Of a DNA stretch of 64,000 nucleotides, positions 10,261-22,200 are shown piece after piece (position 1 is the stretch's first letter; each line of letters begins with the position of its first letter). Source of the DNA: Chromobotia macracanthus. Its lineage: Eukaryota; Chordata; Actinopteri; Cypriniformes; Botiidae. The translations under genes were made by a program, and so were the position numbers. A model generated the notes under the pieces. The model was given only the letters and a program-made list of their open reading frames with translations. It ran no database searches and was not told the origin of the DNA. The stretch lies in contig JAZGTH010000145.1 in assembly GCA_036877525.1 (NCBI GenBank), positions 186,001 through 250,000 on the forward strand. The letters run 5' to 3'.

Positions 10261-13200
10261 GCATTTACATTTCTCTACCTCTGTTCCTTTGGCCAAAAAA
10301 AAAAATGTTCTGTGGGACGGTATGATGAAAAACCATTTTAAAGCAAAGTTGGAGCAGTGCAGCTTGGCAGAGGCTCAAGAGAGCTCTGCACCCCTGGGAC
10401 GCTGTTCACTTGTCACATCAGAATGCTCTTATTCCGTCAGGACACAAGCAGTGTGTGTCTGAACACTAATGCTGCCCAGGTAGCAGTGCTTTGTGATGAT
10501 GCCAAATTGCTGTGCTGTTTATACTTCCCCTTTGGGTTTAGGCTGATGGTTTCATGCAGAGCAGACAGGCAAAACAAAGAATGCAATTTAAAGGCTATAC
10601 CTTGAAATGAGTTAATGAATTATGGTGTCTATGTTTTATCATTCTCTTTTGTTATTGCAGTGCGTTTACTGCCAGTTAAACCTTTTATGGTAAAAACTGA
10701 TTAAACCTATCCAACCTCTCCGAACAGTTAACTTTGTAATTTATTCTTTCTTTTTGCCATTTTTGTTGTTGTTGTTAAACCACACACATGCAAGAACAAT
10801 ACGGCTGCGAAAGTAAATCAATACACTGTATTTTTTTTTTTTTAAAAATGGCTTTGTCCATAGCCTTAAACCTGGTTCAAGGGTTTTCAATAAATTAGAA
10901 GAGAGGTATGCGTTCTATAACCTGCTTTGGAAACATAGGTCTTGATTACAAAGCTGACAGCTTCGCAGCACAGCAAAACAGCCAAATGGTCCAGCATGGT
11001 GAACTTAGAACCGGAGTTTCCCAGCCAAAGGATACGCCGTTGGGAGACAGACAGGCATCTACGAGCCAGCAAATTCAATTCAGAAGAACCCAGAGAGGAT
11101 CGTGGTGTTGGGATCCATACAACACACAAGCTCCAGAGAAATAACTAACTGGGTCAGAATGGGTTGTACCTAAAAGACAATTCAGTGCACCCCAGCCCAG
11201 CTCCCCTACATTATTCAACATACAATCAATCAAATTCGTTGTTTCTTCTTTACAACATTTAAGATTTAGGTTGATTTCACTCACGAATATGTTGCTTTAA
11301 TTAAAAAAAATAACTTTTAGGTGTCTGTATTTTAAGCATTTAGGAAAACGCAATGTAAACAGGCCCCTTTCAATGAATGCATATTCCGTACGTCATATTG
11401 TATCGTGTGCGAAATCACCTTCATTTAAAAACACGTAAACACGTCTGTATGTAAAATATAAGGCCTTGATTTATTTCTACACAGAGAGGCACAATGAAAT
11501 ATTATTATGATGGGGTTGCATACCGACTCATATATAAAGCATGGCTTTAAAAAGAGGGGAGAGTTAATTAGTGGAGATTGCAGACCAGGCACAATGTACC
11601 GACAAGCGGTAGAAATATGTCCGATTATAAAACCTCTCTAACCTTTGTTAAAACATTTTCTCACCTAGTCTAAAAATGTGTAGCTGCTAATTAAGCCGGA
11701 TACAAGTTTCATGACTAGTTTGCCAACTGGATGCTGACTAGCTCAAACCCAAAGTTGTTTATTAATCAACGAATTTATCTGCAATAATGTTAATATCACC
11801 AGGAATAACACCTGAAAAAAATACTAATGCAAGTCCATTACAATGATAACGGAATACCCTCTTGTTTTGTTTTTTCTAGGTCACGGTAACTTAGCTTAGA
11901 GGAAGTTTTGCTGAAAAATGAAATGAAATAAATATCATTATAAGAAAGGAAGCGGGGGCAATACTGAGCTTGTGTCAATGCGACAGACAGGTCTGCATGC
12001 CCAGTCGACAACTTAAGAAAAACATTTGGCAATATTACGGCTCCCAAAATCACGGATAAATCATACAACATATTTGGAAAATAAATGCAACAGAATATAA
12101 AGAACGTAAGGCTTGCACGTCAAATCAAAGAGATATAAAATAAATGGGAAAGTGTGTGTTTGTTTTATTTTTTTGAAATATTTTTTTAAATGAAAAAGTG
12201 AATAAAAGTATAAAAGTGAATTCACCTCCATTCAGACTGTGAAAGACACGCTCGGATGGGCTTTAACTTTATGATTGGTGTTTGTTTATACCAGGGCCGA
12301 CTTTTCACTCGTTTCTTATGCATGAACTATATAAAGTTTTCAGTACTGAACATCTTAATCGACCTTTCATAAATAAAAACTATCCTTTCTAATCTTCCTA
12401 ATACCCATTCTAGATATGATCTGAGGCTGAAAATCAATCACAACACACCTCATCAATAAATGAATGCTTTGCGATTTCAACAAAAAAAAAAAAGGTACAT
12501 GTATAGAGCATTTGAGTGAAACCTTATGAAGTATTTCTTAAACACCATTAAAGTCTGTATGACACTGTAAACATGCGAGGGCTTGACCAGCACCCTTCAG
12601 CTGGTGCACTACCACAAGCTACAGATAGATGGCGATAAAGCACAACCTGCGTTTCTCCTCTAGCCCGTTTGCTTTTAATCTCCTTATTATTACTCCTTAT
12701 AAATGAAGCTGTCCATTCTCAGTCACCACCATCTTGCGTCGAGCTGACTTAACTTTACAGATAACCGTGGGCGCTTGTTTGTTAGTATTGTGAATGAGTG
12801 CATTATCGCTTAAATGGCCGCTATGAATCACTATAACGCTGTCTGGATGGCGATAAGACTCTCTCTGTGTCTGACACAGAGGATGCTGTCTGTTTTCTTC
12901 TTTACAGGCTGGGAAAAACATCTCTGTAACATCGCCAACATCCAGCGTTTGCTGTCTGTTCTGCAATGCAATGCAATGACATCGTGTCGGGTCGTGCCCT
13001 GTTAAGACTGCATACACTGATGCAAAAGAAACAAGTCTCAAAATGTACATGACACTTGTGTTTGGTGATGATAACTGTCAAAGTATTGGGCTTATATAAA
13101 ACATAATAATAATAGAAACACATAATAGTAGAAATAATAATAAACAGCAATTGTTAGTGATTCGGTTAATAGAAAATAAACAAACACACTGTTACATTTC

Positions 13201-14150
13201 ATCTCCAAATTTTGCTTTTGCCTTTTATCATTGTGCCGTGATGAAACTAATTTTAGCCTTTCTTTTACATCCCTATCATTTGAGTTTTCAGTGTTAATCA
13301 TTTATTTTACAGGTTTCACTATAAACTTCTCAGATGTTTATGGATATCCATTATGCACTAGGACTATGGTCTTTCCAATAAATAAAATGTGCTTAATTAT
13401 TATTAATTTACAATTTAATAATATTATGATTCATTTTATATGATGGGAACTTATTACGAAACATAAGCAAACTATAAATAAATATGAAGAAAGAGATGCT
13501 CTCAAATAAAAATGGTAAAAGCACTGAACAATTATAATGCATCTAAAATGGTTTTGAGACATGAGTCTGTGTTTTATTAGAAATGTTTTGCTATTTTATT
13601 ATGTTTTATTTACTTCTAACGACTGGGGTTTCAAAAAGCATAACACAGTCTTAAATTTTCCAGGTCTTTTAGGAGACTAAAAGTGAACTGAACATCAATG
13701 TTCCAAATAGTTGTAAGATAAGAAGAAATGGAGGTGTTTGTACACAGTGCCAAAAGCAAAGTGAGCTTTTTATGTGTCTTAATGGCTAATAATGTGATAA
13801 ACTAGACTAGGCTCTTAAAAATCCCTACCAAGTGTAAATGTGCCAGAAAGACCCCAATTGCCCTGCCACTTTGTTTTTTTTTTTTTTCCAGGTATTTTCC
13901 TTTTACTCAGTTCAGGTTATTAACCCCCACATCACTGCACCATATTTAAAAAACTAGGGGAAGGAAGGTGAAAGGCACAAGACGGGTCTCCTGAAATGTG
14001 AATCTCCAGTCTCTCTCACTTTTTTCTTTTTGTCTCTAATTCTCTTATTTTTCAATTGTTGTTATTTGCAAATGGTTTTATTGTAGAGAAGTGCCAGAGA
14101 AGGGAGGGGGCACTAGCGAGGGCAGAGTGGCAGTGGGTCTATCAATGCAC
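10261..14150. other. Noncoding, AT-rich, no gene seen
   Basis: The segments 11290-12500 and 13060-13700 are strongly AT-rich. An imperfect AAT-type microsatellite lies at about 13103-13146. Block 10890-11160 carries overlapping frames on both strands, none convincing. Block 12560-12990 is more balanced in composition and may be functional, but it has no diagnostic motif. Confidence 0.4.
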
Positions 14151-14154
14151 ACAC

Positions 14155-14185
<31 letters not shown>
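14147..14185. repeat. (CA)n microsatellite
   Basis: Tract of about 17 CA repeats with one interruption near its left end. Confidence 0.9.
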
Positions 14186-14188
<3 letters not shown>

Positions 14189-14719
14189 AAAAAAGGAGAA
14201 AAAGGAACACAACATCTGGTAATTAGTTTCAGCAAGCTTAGCCTAATGATGTAAGCAGATTACTTTTCAGCAGAAAGAAGCGGTTGAGGAAACCATACAC
14301 ATTGTTTTAGAAAAGTCTTTAACATTTATGGACAAAGGAGGTTGCAGGCCAGTAAGAACTAACACATTTTTTGTTGCTGTTGAGAGGTGCAGCTCCACCC
14401 AGGTATTTTATATAAAGAGTATCACACTATGCTCCATTGCTAAAGTGTGCTTAAAGTTTGTCTTTCAATTTCAGGCTAGGCCAAACAGAAAGACATGCTG
14501 ACATTTGCGTGGATGTACTCCCACCCCGACTGTTGGTGGTTGTGGGTTCTTGGGGACCACGGCCCTTTGGTCCCTGTCTCTCACAGAGAGTATGAGGGGC
14601 ACTCACAGAGTATGAGGGGCATGGATAAAACACTATATTAGGTGCAGTTTACTTACTAGCTCTTAATTTCAGCAGGACTAATCGATTCTGAGAGGGAGGG
14701 CATCATTACAGCCTGCCAG
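14186..14719. other. Noncoding with a local 20-bp tandem duplication
   Basis: Two adjacent copies of a unit around CAGAGTATGAGGGGCA lie at 14581-14601 and 14602-14622, differing by a 2-bp AG indel. No gene is seen in the surrounding sequence. Confidence 0.5.
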
Positions 14720-15060
14720 ATCACTTAAGTCTGTGACGCCCCCAACCTTGTTTTTTTCTCTCACCCTGATTAATGTTGTTATTGACTATCGGTGTCTACG
14801 AATCTGAATTTAGATTCAGATTATTATTAGTTTTTACACTCCACTAATCAATTAGGATTTTGATTATGATTCTATAATTAAATCGAGCCACTTTGTGTGT
14901 TTTTCCTTTCTCTTTATTTGGCCGGTCTCTAATCTGAAGTGAAAGCTATTGAGGCTGGCCATCTTGCTGGTTATTGATTTTTTTTTATTCCTGCTTTGAA
15001 CCTGGAACAGAGAGAGGAGAACCGGGGTGCCATGTGCAGGGCAGATGTAGATCTCCATGC
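14720..15060. promoter_or_regulatory. CNE-like block with a short palindrome
   Basis: A repeat-free block with dense homeodomain-type cores (CTGATTAATG, CTAATCAATTAG, TAATTAAATC). It contains an inverted repeat AATCTGAA-TTTAGA-TTCAGATT at 14801-14822 with perfect 8-bp arms. Regulatory function is inferred from texture only. Confidence 0.3.
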
Positions 15061-15879
15061 CACAACCTGCAGCACTTGCTCCTACGCAGTACTTTATCCA
15101 TTTTAATTAAATCCCATTTTCATTGTTAAAACCTATGTCATGACCATCCTTTTTTGTGCAAATTTCTTATGACTTTAAGTCCATTTAGTGTGTGTAAACT
15201 GGAGAATTGTAACTACAGTAATTATGAAAACACATTAATCACCCATGGCCACACAATCAGCTTTAATTTATCCAGATGATTCTAAGAGCTGAGAGTTTGC
15301 CTTTCTATACAGTTTCCCCCCACATGCTGACATGTATTTATTCAGCAGCATGTTTATTTAAGTCTGCAGGTTAAGCACCGCATTGAAACACCTCACCTGG
15401 GAGTTTGAACCTGCAACCTTTTTTATCATGTCACCTTACTGACCACAGCTCTAGTCTGCCCTTCAGAAAAAAGACGACTCAGGAAGTGCACAGCCATATA
15501 GAATAAATAGCTACACACACACACACGTGGTTCTAATATCATATTACTCTGTCAGTGACAGGCTCAACAAGCACAAACATCCAACCGCAATGCAGTACAA
15601 CACTTTTAAATAAGGATATATTTCAAATATAAATAGAATATGTGGGAAAACCACCTGAGCTACAGCATTTGTACTTCCCACACGTGTATGTGTTTGTGAC
15701 TCTGCATTCTTGAAATATCTTTTGAAGTGCGCACCATTTTTAAAGCTTTAAGACATGACATTATCCGTTGAGCATCAGCAATGAAACTCATCACTGTACA
15801 ATAAAAGCAAGAAGGTACACAATCCGATTTATACTCTGTTAGAATCAGCATTGTCTACTTCTCAGTTTACAATCTGACT
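15061..15879. other. Noncoding, no gene seen
   Basis: AT-rich sequence with a short CA tract near 15512-15526. Nothing else is supportable. Confidence 0.4.
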
Positions 15880-15955
15880 ATATTTTAAAAGGCAGGGCGG
15901 AAAAATTACTACGCAAAAAGCCGCCATTTACCATAAAAAAGGGGATGAACGTGTC

Positions 15956-16024
15956 CACTCAGCATGGCGACGCCCCTAATGGATTGCTTTCCATCAGGGG
16001 CCGTCTGTGCAACCAGCTGAGGTG
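15956..16024. ncRNA. 69-nt imperfect hairpin, possible structured or small-RNA precursor
   Basis: Terminal arms CACTCAGC (from 15956) and GCTGAGGTG (ending 16024) pair with one bulged G. Inner arms GACG/CGTC and CCCCTAATGGA/TCCATCAGGGG close a six-base loop TTGCTT at 15984-15989. The total is about 25 base pairs, with an asymmetric internal loop between the two stems. On the plus strand the inner stem has one A-C mismatch; on the minus strand this becomes a U-G wobble, so a minus-strand transcript would fold better. Length and shape fit a microRNA-type precursor, but the large internal loop is unfavourable and I do not recognise a known mature microRNA. It may instead be a conserved palindromic enhancer core. 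Confidence 0.3.
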
Positions 16025-17394
16025 TTAATGTAAATACAACAGATCATTTGTGAGCTAACGTGTTTTAAGCTTTATTCCCCAAAAAGTGTGACTGGCAGGT
16101 GGGGAAATATGGAAGGAATAATTAGATGGTGTCACATGTTCTTGATTTGGACAGCGTGGGAGAGCCAAAGGAACATTTTTTGGAGAACAGTCATTCTCTC
16201 CGTTTATTTAAATGTTTTTAGACTTATTACTTAGCTCAACGTCTCTCTTTGCTGTGCTTAAAAGAAAAATAATTTATAGATTTATAAAATGGGTTCGGTT
16301 GGTCAGGCAATTTTAAACTTTAATGTTGCATAAAACATTAAGATCGGAAATTTCTTTTCGGAAAATTCACGCTTGGGAAGATCTAATTTAACAATTACAA
16401 TCTGAACAGAATTTTTCAGTTAAATTGTAATAGACTACACAATACTCTCTTTAAAACAGCATCTTTCCCTTTTTTACTACATATAGTTTCTTGTTTTTCT
16501 TATTTTTGTGAAAATGGTAAAGAAAAGGTTGGACAAAAAAATCCATACTGAACAAAAATGGTTCCACTTAATAATTTGTGATAACACATTTTGGCTTTAC
16601 ATCATAATCAGTTTGCGGGACAGATTTCCCATGAGCCTTTGCAAATCCTAACCAGCATCCCCTCTCTACTAAAGCAGCTTTCAAGAGTTAGCACCTAGTT
16701 TCACTGGTCTCCCTCAAGGCTGTCCAGAGAGTTAGCATGCCTCTCTGCTTCCCCCCTCTCGTACCCCTAAAGCAAAGCCATCAGAGGAACCTGCCGCCTC
16801 AGGCAAATGTGGGACAAAATGAATGAGGCAGATGGTTCAGAAAGGCAAAGGCATATCTCAGTCTGCTGGACTGAAGTACAACTGAACATCTTACACCTTC
16901 CAGACATAAGAAACTGACAGATTTTTCAAGGGTGAGGCTGACTATACCTTTCAATGTAAATGCATTTAAAGACCTTTCCTCACATACCCTTTGAATGATT
17001 TATGCAACCCAGTAGTCACATTTTACTGCTGGTGTACAAACACCATTTAGAAACCAAGCTATGAGGTATTGTTTACAGTCTTTATAGAGCAACCCACCAC
17101 TTCCTGCCTAGCTGTAATAAACCGGAGCGTGTCTGATCAGGTTCACAGTCATTTTAAAATTCCTTCTCGTTGACGTGCATATGTCAAAACAAATCGTTTT
17201 TCACAGAATTGCCGGAACACATTTCAAACAAAGCAACACACCTTTCTGCCTTCACCTTCAGGTGAGGTTCTGTTGTGTCTACATGTGAACTGTGCCTTCT
17301 CTCTGTCAGTCAACAGCAAAAGGTGATCTGGGGATTTGTAATGCCCCCGGCCCATCTGGGAGAAGGACCCTTTTCATTCCACATACTTAGCTGC
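16025..17394. other. Noncoding; CNE-like block at about 16560-16920
   Basis: After AT-rich sequence to about 16550, the stretch 16560-16920 is repeat-free with balanced composition and blocks such as CATGAGCCTTTGCAAATCCT. It has the look of constrained noncoding DNA. No gene or diagnostic motif was found. Confidence 0.3.
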
Positions 17395-17740
17395 CTGTTG
17401 CCTCACTATAATGGCCCCGTTCAACAAGCTCAGAGGCAATAGCCAATTAAATACCTTGAAGGGGGACACTAAGAGGCCCCGCGTGAAAGGCTTCAGGTGT
17501 GAAACGCTCGTTTCTGAGAGTGCTGTAAATGTACGGTAGCTTTCAAGTTTGCCTATGCCCCCCTGGCTAGCCTGAGCCCACAGCCCATCTTCTGGAGAGC
17601 CAGAGGAGCAGCGCAGGGTGATGGGCTGGCGGAGGCCACTTAAGTGCAATTTTCTATTCAGTGGTCCAGCCTGTGTTCTTTGTATTTCTTTTTCCTTCAC
17701 TGATGCCTGGTGAGCACACACAGAGCCTCAGATGATGCAG
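17395..17740. promoter_or_regulatory. CNE-like block with an NKX-type palindrome
   Basis: This GC-balanced block contains the perfect 10-bp palindrome CACTTAAGTG at 17637-17646, which presents the NKX2-type half-site (AAGTG) on both strands. The 115-codon minus-strand frame over the same bases lacks any recognisable domain. Enhancer function is inferred. Confidence 0.3.
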
Positions 17741-18289
17741 ACAATAGCTTTTAGCACACAACAGAGTGATAAGGAAGAAAGGAAGACAGAGGGGAGATAT
17801 GGACAGGGTTGTGTTGAGGAGGAGGGTGGGTGGGGGCAGGTTAGTTGGGGTTGGTTGGGCTACCAAAGAGGGGTTGGATTGTTTGCTAATGATGGCCATT
17901 TCTGACCAAAGTATGAGAAGTTCAAGGACTAATCCAAAAATATTCCCAAGCTCTATGAAACGCATAACAAAACAGCAGCCATGAAAATCTAAAAGAGCCT
18001 TTATATGTGAGAAAATGAGCTGAACATTTATGTTTAAATATTCAAAGGCCACACAAAAGACAAGGGGCTCAGTTTATTTTTGAGATGTCATAAAGATGGC
18101 TGGAGTATGCAAAGCATTTCTTATTATTTTACAATCCACAATAAATGTGAGCACCTGACAGCAAGTGTTTTAAAAAGGCCCATACACCTGTAAGTGTCCT
18201 CAAATAGACCGTTCAACACTTATTTACTTATTTAAAAACAAACCAATGCATTGAGGATATTCTTCTTCAGGTATTTGCAGCCCAAGTCC
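17741..18289. other. Noncoding, G-rich then AT-rich, no gene seen
   Basis: The interval 17765-17880 is a purine-biased GGT/GGG-rich stretch on the plus strand. The rest is AT-rich. Frames on opposite strands overlap, which suggests composition bias rather than coding. Confidence 0.4.
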
Positions 18290-18760
18290 TGCTATCATTG
18301 GAGCAGAACATTAGAGGCGCTCTATAGAAAAAGGGAGGGGGAGGAGATGAAGGGATATTAATCTTATTAGGATTGTGTATCTCACTGTGTCAGGTGAGAA
18401 GGCAAATGAATGGGCTGCTGTTTATCTGAGTTTAGCTGTGTGGTTTACCCACCACTCGCCCAGGGAACATATTGCCTCTAATAAATTGGTTGACTCAGCG
18501 AGCGGTGATGATAATGAAGTTTGGGAGGCTGAGCTCTGGTGTACTTAGTCCCGTATACTGCCACACCCCCACCAGTGCCCCCCCTTTTACCAGCCACAGA
18601 TTGGGAGAGCGTCTCGATAAGACAAAGGAGAGAGAAATCAAAATAAATGGAGTCTATTAAAAGCAGCAATGCATCAACTGCTTGATAAAGTGATTAATAA
18701 ACAGGCCAAGATAGTGATTGATTAAAGCATTTAATCAAACTGTTAAACAGTCACTATTTG
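18290..18760. promoter_or_regulatory. Candidate CNE with RUNX-type site and a perfect 9-bp inverted repeat
   Basis: A repeat-free block with TGTGGTTTACC (RUNX-type core at 18439-18444) and CATCACTGTT-like flanks. The inverted repeat TTGATTAAA-GCA-TTTAATCAA at 18718-18738 has perfect 9-bp arms and presents two homeodomain-like ATTAA half-sites. Regulatory role is inferred. Confidence 0.35.
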
Positions 18761-19695
18761 CAATGGTTCATTCACTAGAAAAGTATATTTTTTCAGTGTA
18801 ATAAAGGAATTCTTTTGTCTCTTTACTTTTTGAGACAAAGATTAACCTAAGCCTCAGGCGTTACGCCTTTAACTGTATCAGGTAAAGGTGAAATGTTTTT
18901 ACTTAATTGTTCAGTTAATATTTCAAGACAAAAGCCTATATATACACCAATTATACAAAATTCCATTAGTATTTTTTGTAATATCTAGTCTACAGGCTGC
19001 TCTTTGAAACCATTTTTTCTTCATCACTTTACCATCATTTCTTCTCATTAATATGCACATGAAGTGCATTGTGGGAGACCACCTGCAATTACAGACCATT
19101 TTCCCGTTGACGTACAGTGGCAATTGGCAATCTTAGCATTTGTACGATAAACACTTTTCAGTCATTGACAGAATTATATACAGTTAAAGAGTGTAAGTAG
19201 TCTGTGAAAGGGCAATGGCAACACTTGTAGGATTTAAATGTCATTCATGCTCACTAATGCAATGACAAACAATCTCAGGAGTGATTGATGTGTTCCGCTG
19301 TTCAGAGTTCACGTCTGATTTATGTGGCATTAAAAGCCGAGCACTCATCAATAAGACACAGTCACTCAAGCTTTAAGATGTTTGATTTCATTTTTTATAT
19401 TATATTTTTTATTTATATATTTTTTATTGCCATATTTCTTAATAAATATAATTTAAAAAATACCAATTTTACGCATTTTTATACTAAATAAAATGTTAAT
19501 TGCAATATACTGGTATTGACAATAACTGTGATATTAATAACCATGATTATTGATACCATGTTAATGCAACACACATGATTTTGTGAATAATTCAGCACTA
19601 TCATCTGGTTGACACTCCAATACAGTGGGTGGTGCTGTTGCACCCATTTAACATTTTGCCTTAAGAACCACAACGATTACAAACTGTCTCTGCCT
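18761..19695. other. AT-rich noncoding DNA
   Basis: The interval 19370-19500 is almost pure A/T. Its GCATTTTTATACTAAATAAA stretch loosely resembles the interior of the family B element at about 1977-1995, but not convincingly. No gene is seen. Confidence 0.4.
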
Positions 19696-19740
19696 CCTTA
19701 CACTCATACTTCATACACTCGTACTCCTTACACTCGTACT
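19696..19740. repeat. Three tandem copies of a 15-bp unit
   Basis: Units at 19696-19710, 19711-19725 and 19726-19740 follow CCTTACACTCGTACT with one to three changes each. Confidence 0.8.
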
Positions 19741-20944
19741 GAACGTAATTCATTCAAAAGAGAAATAAATAAACTAACAAAATGTAACAAAATTAAAGAT
19801 ATACTTATAGAATTAGGTTTATAATTTTAATAGATACAGAAATAATACCATTGCTGTGAAAATCTGATACTGTGACAGCCCTGTTGACGATACTGCACTC
19901 TCTGTAAGTGTAAGTGTACAAATGCAGTATTGATCTTAGACGATCACTTTCATCTCAACGAATGACTCCACCACAGTCTAAATCACCACGTGATATTTTC
20001 AGTTTAGAACAACGTACAAACTATACAGAGTCAGTACATCCATCACTACACGAGTTCTTAGTATAAAATGGTATGTATATTTTTCACATTATGGATCTGA
20101 GCTGAAAGGATCCATCTCATTTTCAGCAGGTTGAGACAATGCTGCACAGGGAGAAAATCTTGCCTTGTTATTATCCCTCCGCACGCACCCCATCAAGTGT
20201 GCAGAATACTAGGAATTGCAAAAGTAAGGACAGCCAAATGGCAGTCAGTGACTGCTCTGATCCATGCAGGTGGTCAGGGATAAAACATAGTTTGGAGCTA
20301 TTTTTCAAAGTTTGTGATGATCACTTTGCACTTACATGTGTGCATGAATGCATGGTTTCACCCCCGAGCGTTTGGTATTACTGATGGAAAAGTCAAAGAA
20401 AAGCAAAATAAAGGTGAAAACGCTGATGTCAACCATCTCCATGTAGCCCTCAGAAGTGCTCGTCACAATCCATTGGCTTCTTATAGACCCCACACCTGTG
20501 AGAGCCCTATTAAAGTCCTGCTTCTTGGCTGGAGAACGAGGTGAGGTGTGTGGCGAGCAGGTAACAGCAGGTCTGGTGTCAGTTCTCAAATGCTCTCTCA
20601 CAGGAGAAGCACGAGACTTTGTTTTAAATCAGAACATGGACAGGCCCTCAACCTACAACTGCAGCCCTGCCAGAGAAGTGCCAAGTCCTGCGCAAATGCC
20701 ATGGTGGCTTTGTGATGTGGGCTAATTTCACTGTCAGAGATGCCAAGGTCACCATCTGCAAACCCGCATTCCCATTTGAGAAGTGGTGCCAGATAATAAC
20801 TCTTGGCTGCCAGAGGTGAAATGGTGCTTGGTAAGTGAAGCTACACAGTTTCAAACAGGGGTGGTAGACATAACAAACATACACGTATATATAAACAGAC
20901 ACACATTGTGTATATACTGTATGCACTAAACAAATATGTTCATA
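19741..20944. other. Noncoding; mixed composition
   Basis: From about 20110 to 20860 the sequence is GC-balanced and repeat-free, with overlapping 76-107 codon frames on both strands and no domain in any of them. It could be constrained noncoding sequence. No RNA gene is evident. Confidence 0.35.
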
Positions 20945-20966
20945 TCTGTCTGTCTGTCTGTCTGTC
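20945..20966. repeat. (TCTG)5 microsatellite
   Basis: Uninterrupted tetranucleotide tract following a TATA-rich stretch at about 20885-20920. Confidence 0.9.
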
Positions 20967-21959
20967 GTCATATGCTACATATGATACTTACATATTTCCC
21001 CTCAAAACAAATTAATAACAATTTACATAGAGCATTCTGTTCAACAGTTCACATCCTCTTGGTTATTAACAGAGTGTTGCCTTCTTGAGTATTCATGAAT
21101 CAGGAATGTTTGCATTCTTTGTAAGAGTTGTGTATTAGTCCCACATTTGCTTAATTTCAACACCATTAAGCCCCTGTTGTTGAGAGGAGCTCAGATATGC
21201 AGAAGATGCTGGAGAACCACAGAATGTGCAGTACCTTAAGAACAGTAGTTAGTTTCCCTACTAAGGGCAAATCAGGGACTCATCACAAACATAGTGATTG
21301 ATAATCAAGGAACCAAAATAAGAATGAGGGGCTGCAAAATTTGACATAGATCATTTGTTTGAATGTATATGTAAATGTATATGTAAATGTTGAATGAATA
21401 TGTAAATATCTGTTATGTGAAATCTAATAGAAGCCTAATCAGGACAATACTAAACAAACAACAAAATACAATTTTATTAGTATGTTTTAATAAACATATT
21501 CCAATACATCACAAACTGACTCAGAAATACACTGCTTTTATGAACTTGCGCTATAAACGTTTAATTCCCTGTGTACTTTTTAATGTTTTATTTATTTTTA
21601 CATGTAAAGGGCCAGCTCATGTGATTAACCCGAGAAATGAATGTTAGCTGTAAGAGGAGAACTGACTTTATTATGTAATTATGTAAATGATGTTTGAATT
21701 ATGTAAATAGAGCAAAGTGAGGAGCTCTGGAGTGAGGAGGTAGGTTACAGGAGCTCTGTCATCCTGAATGGGTATGGTGGAGTGTGATAGTGTGGCAGTC
21801 TGACGAGAAACCCTTGATATAATGACAGGTCAATTTGACTGGCTTTGTGATCTGGACCCTTGCAGGTCTGTTCATACTCCCCCCTGGACTTTGATTTTTC
21901 TATTGTTCTACCAGCCTCTCTATTGACATCCCCCAAGAAAAAGAGATGCCACACATCCG
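20967..21959. other. AT-rich noncoding DNA with degenerate GTAAATGTATAT repeats
   Basis: Short degenerate repeats of GTAAATGTATAT occur at 21361-21410, and ATTATGTAA repeats at 21671-21712. The first 600 bp are AT-rich. No gene is seen. Confidence 0.4.
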
Positions 21960-22200
21960 TGACCCCTTCACAGCCCAGTGGTGACCTTTGGCTCACTGAG
22001 GCTGACCTTTGACCCCAGACCTGACAGCGTGATTAATTGCAGAATGTATATGATTTATGAGTATCTTCTCTGCGTGATTAATGGGGCAACAGGTGGCACT
22101 GCCACGCAGCAAAAGGCAAAATATTGCAAAAGAGGGGCCAGACAATGTAAGGGATCATGTAGGGGAAAAGTGTTTTGTCTGAAAATGGCTCCCACCTTGG
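21960..22200. promoter_or_regulatory. Candidate CNE with a perfect DR1 nuclear-receptor site
   Basis: TGACCTTTGACCC at 22003-22015 is a direct repeat of TGACCT/TGACCC separated by one base, the canonical DR1 arrangement bound by HNF4, COUP-TF (NR2F) and RXR heterodimers. A further TGACCT half-site lies at 21982-21987. Two GTGATTAAT homeodomain-type cores follow within 70 bp. The motifs are seen directly; activity is inferred. A 156-codon frame starting at 21978 lacks any recognised domain. Confidence 0.4.

Noticed and set aside
3079..21675. Similar TAGCTGTAAGAAGGAAGAAC-type strings near 3079 and 21645
   Set aside because: Only about 25 bp with gaps and no extended homology; too short to call a repeat family.
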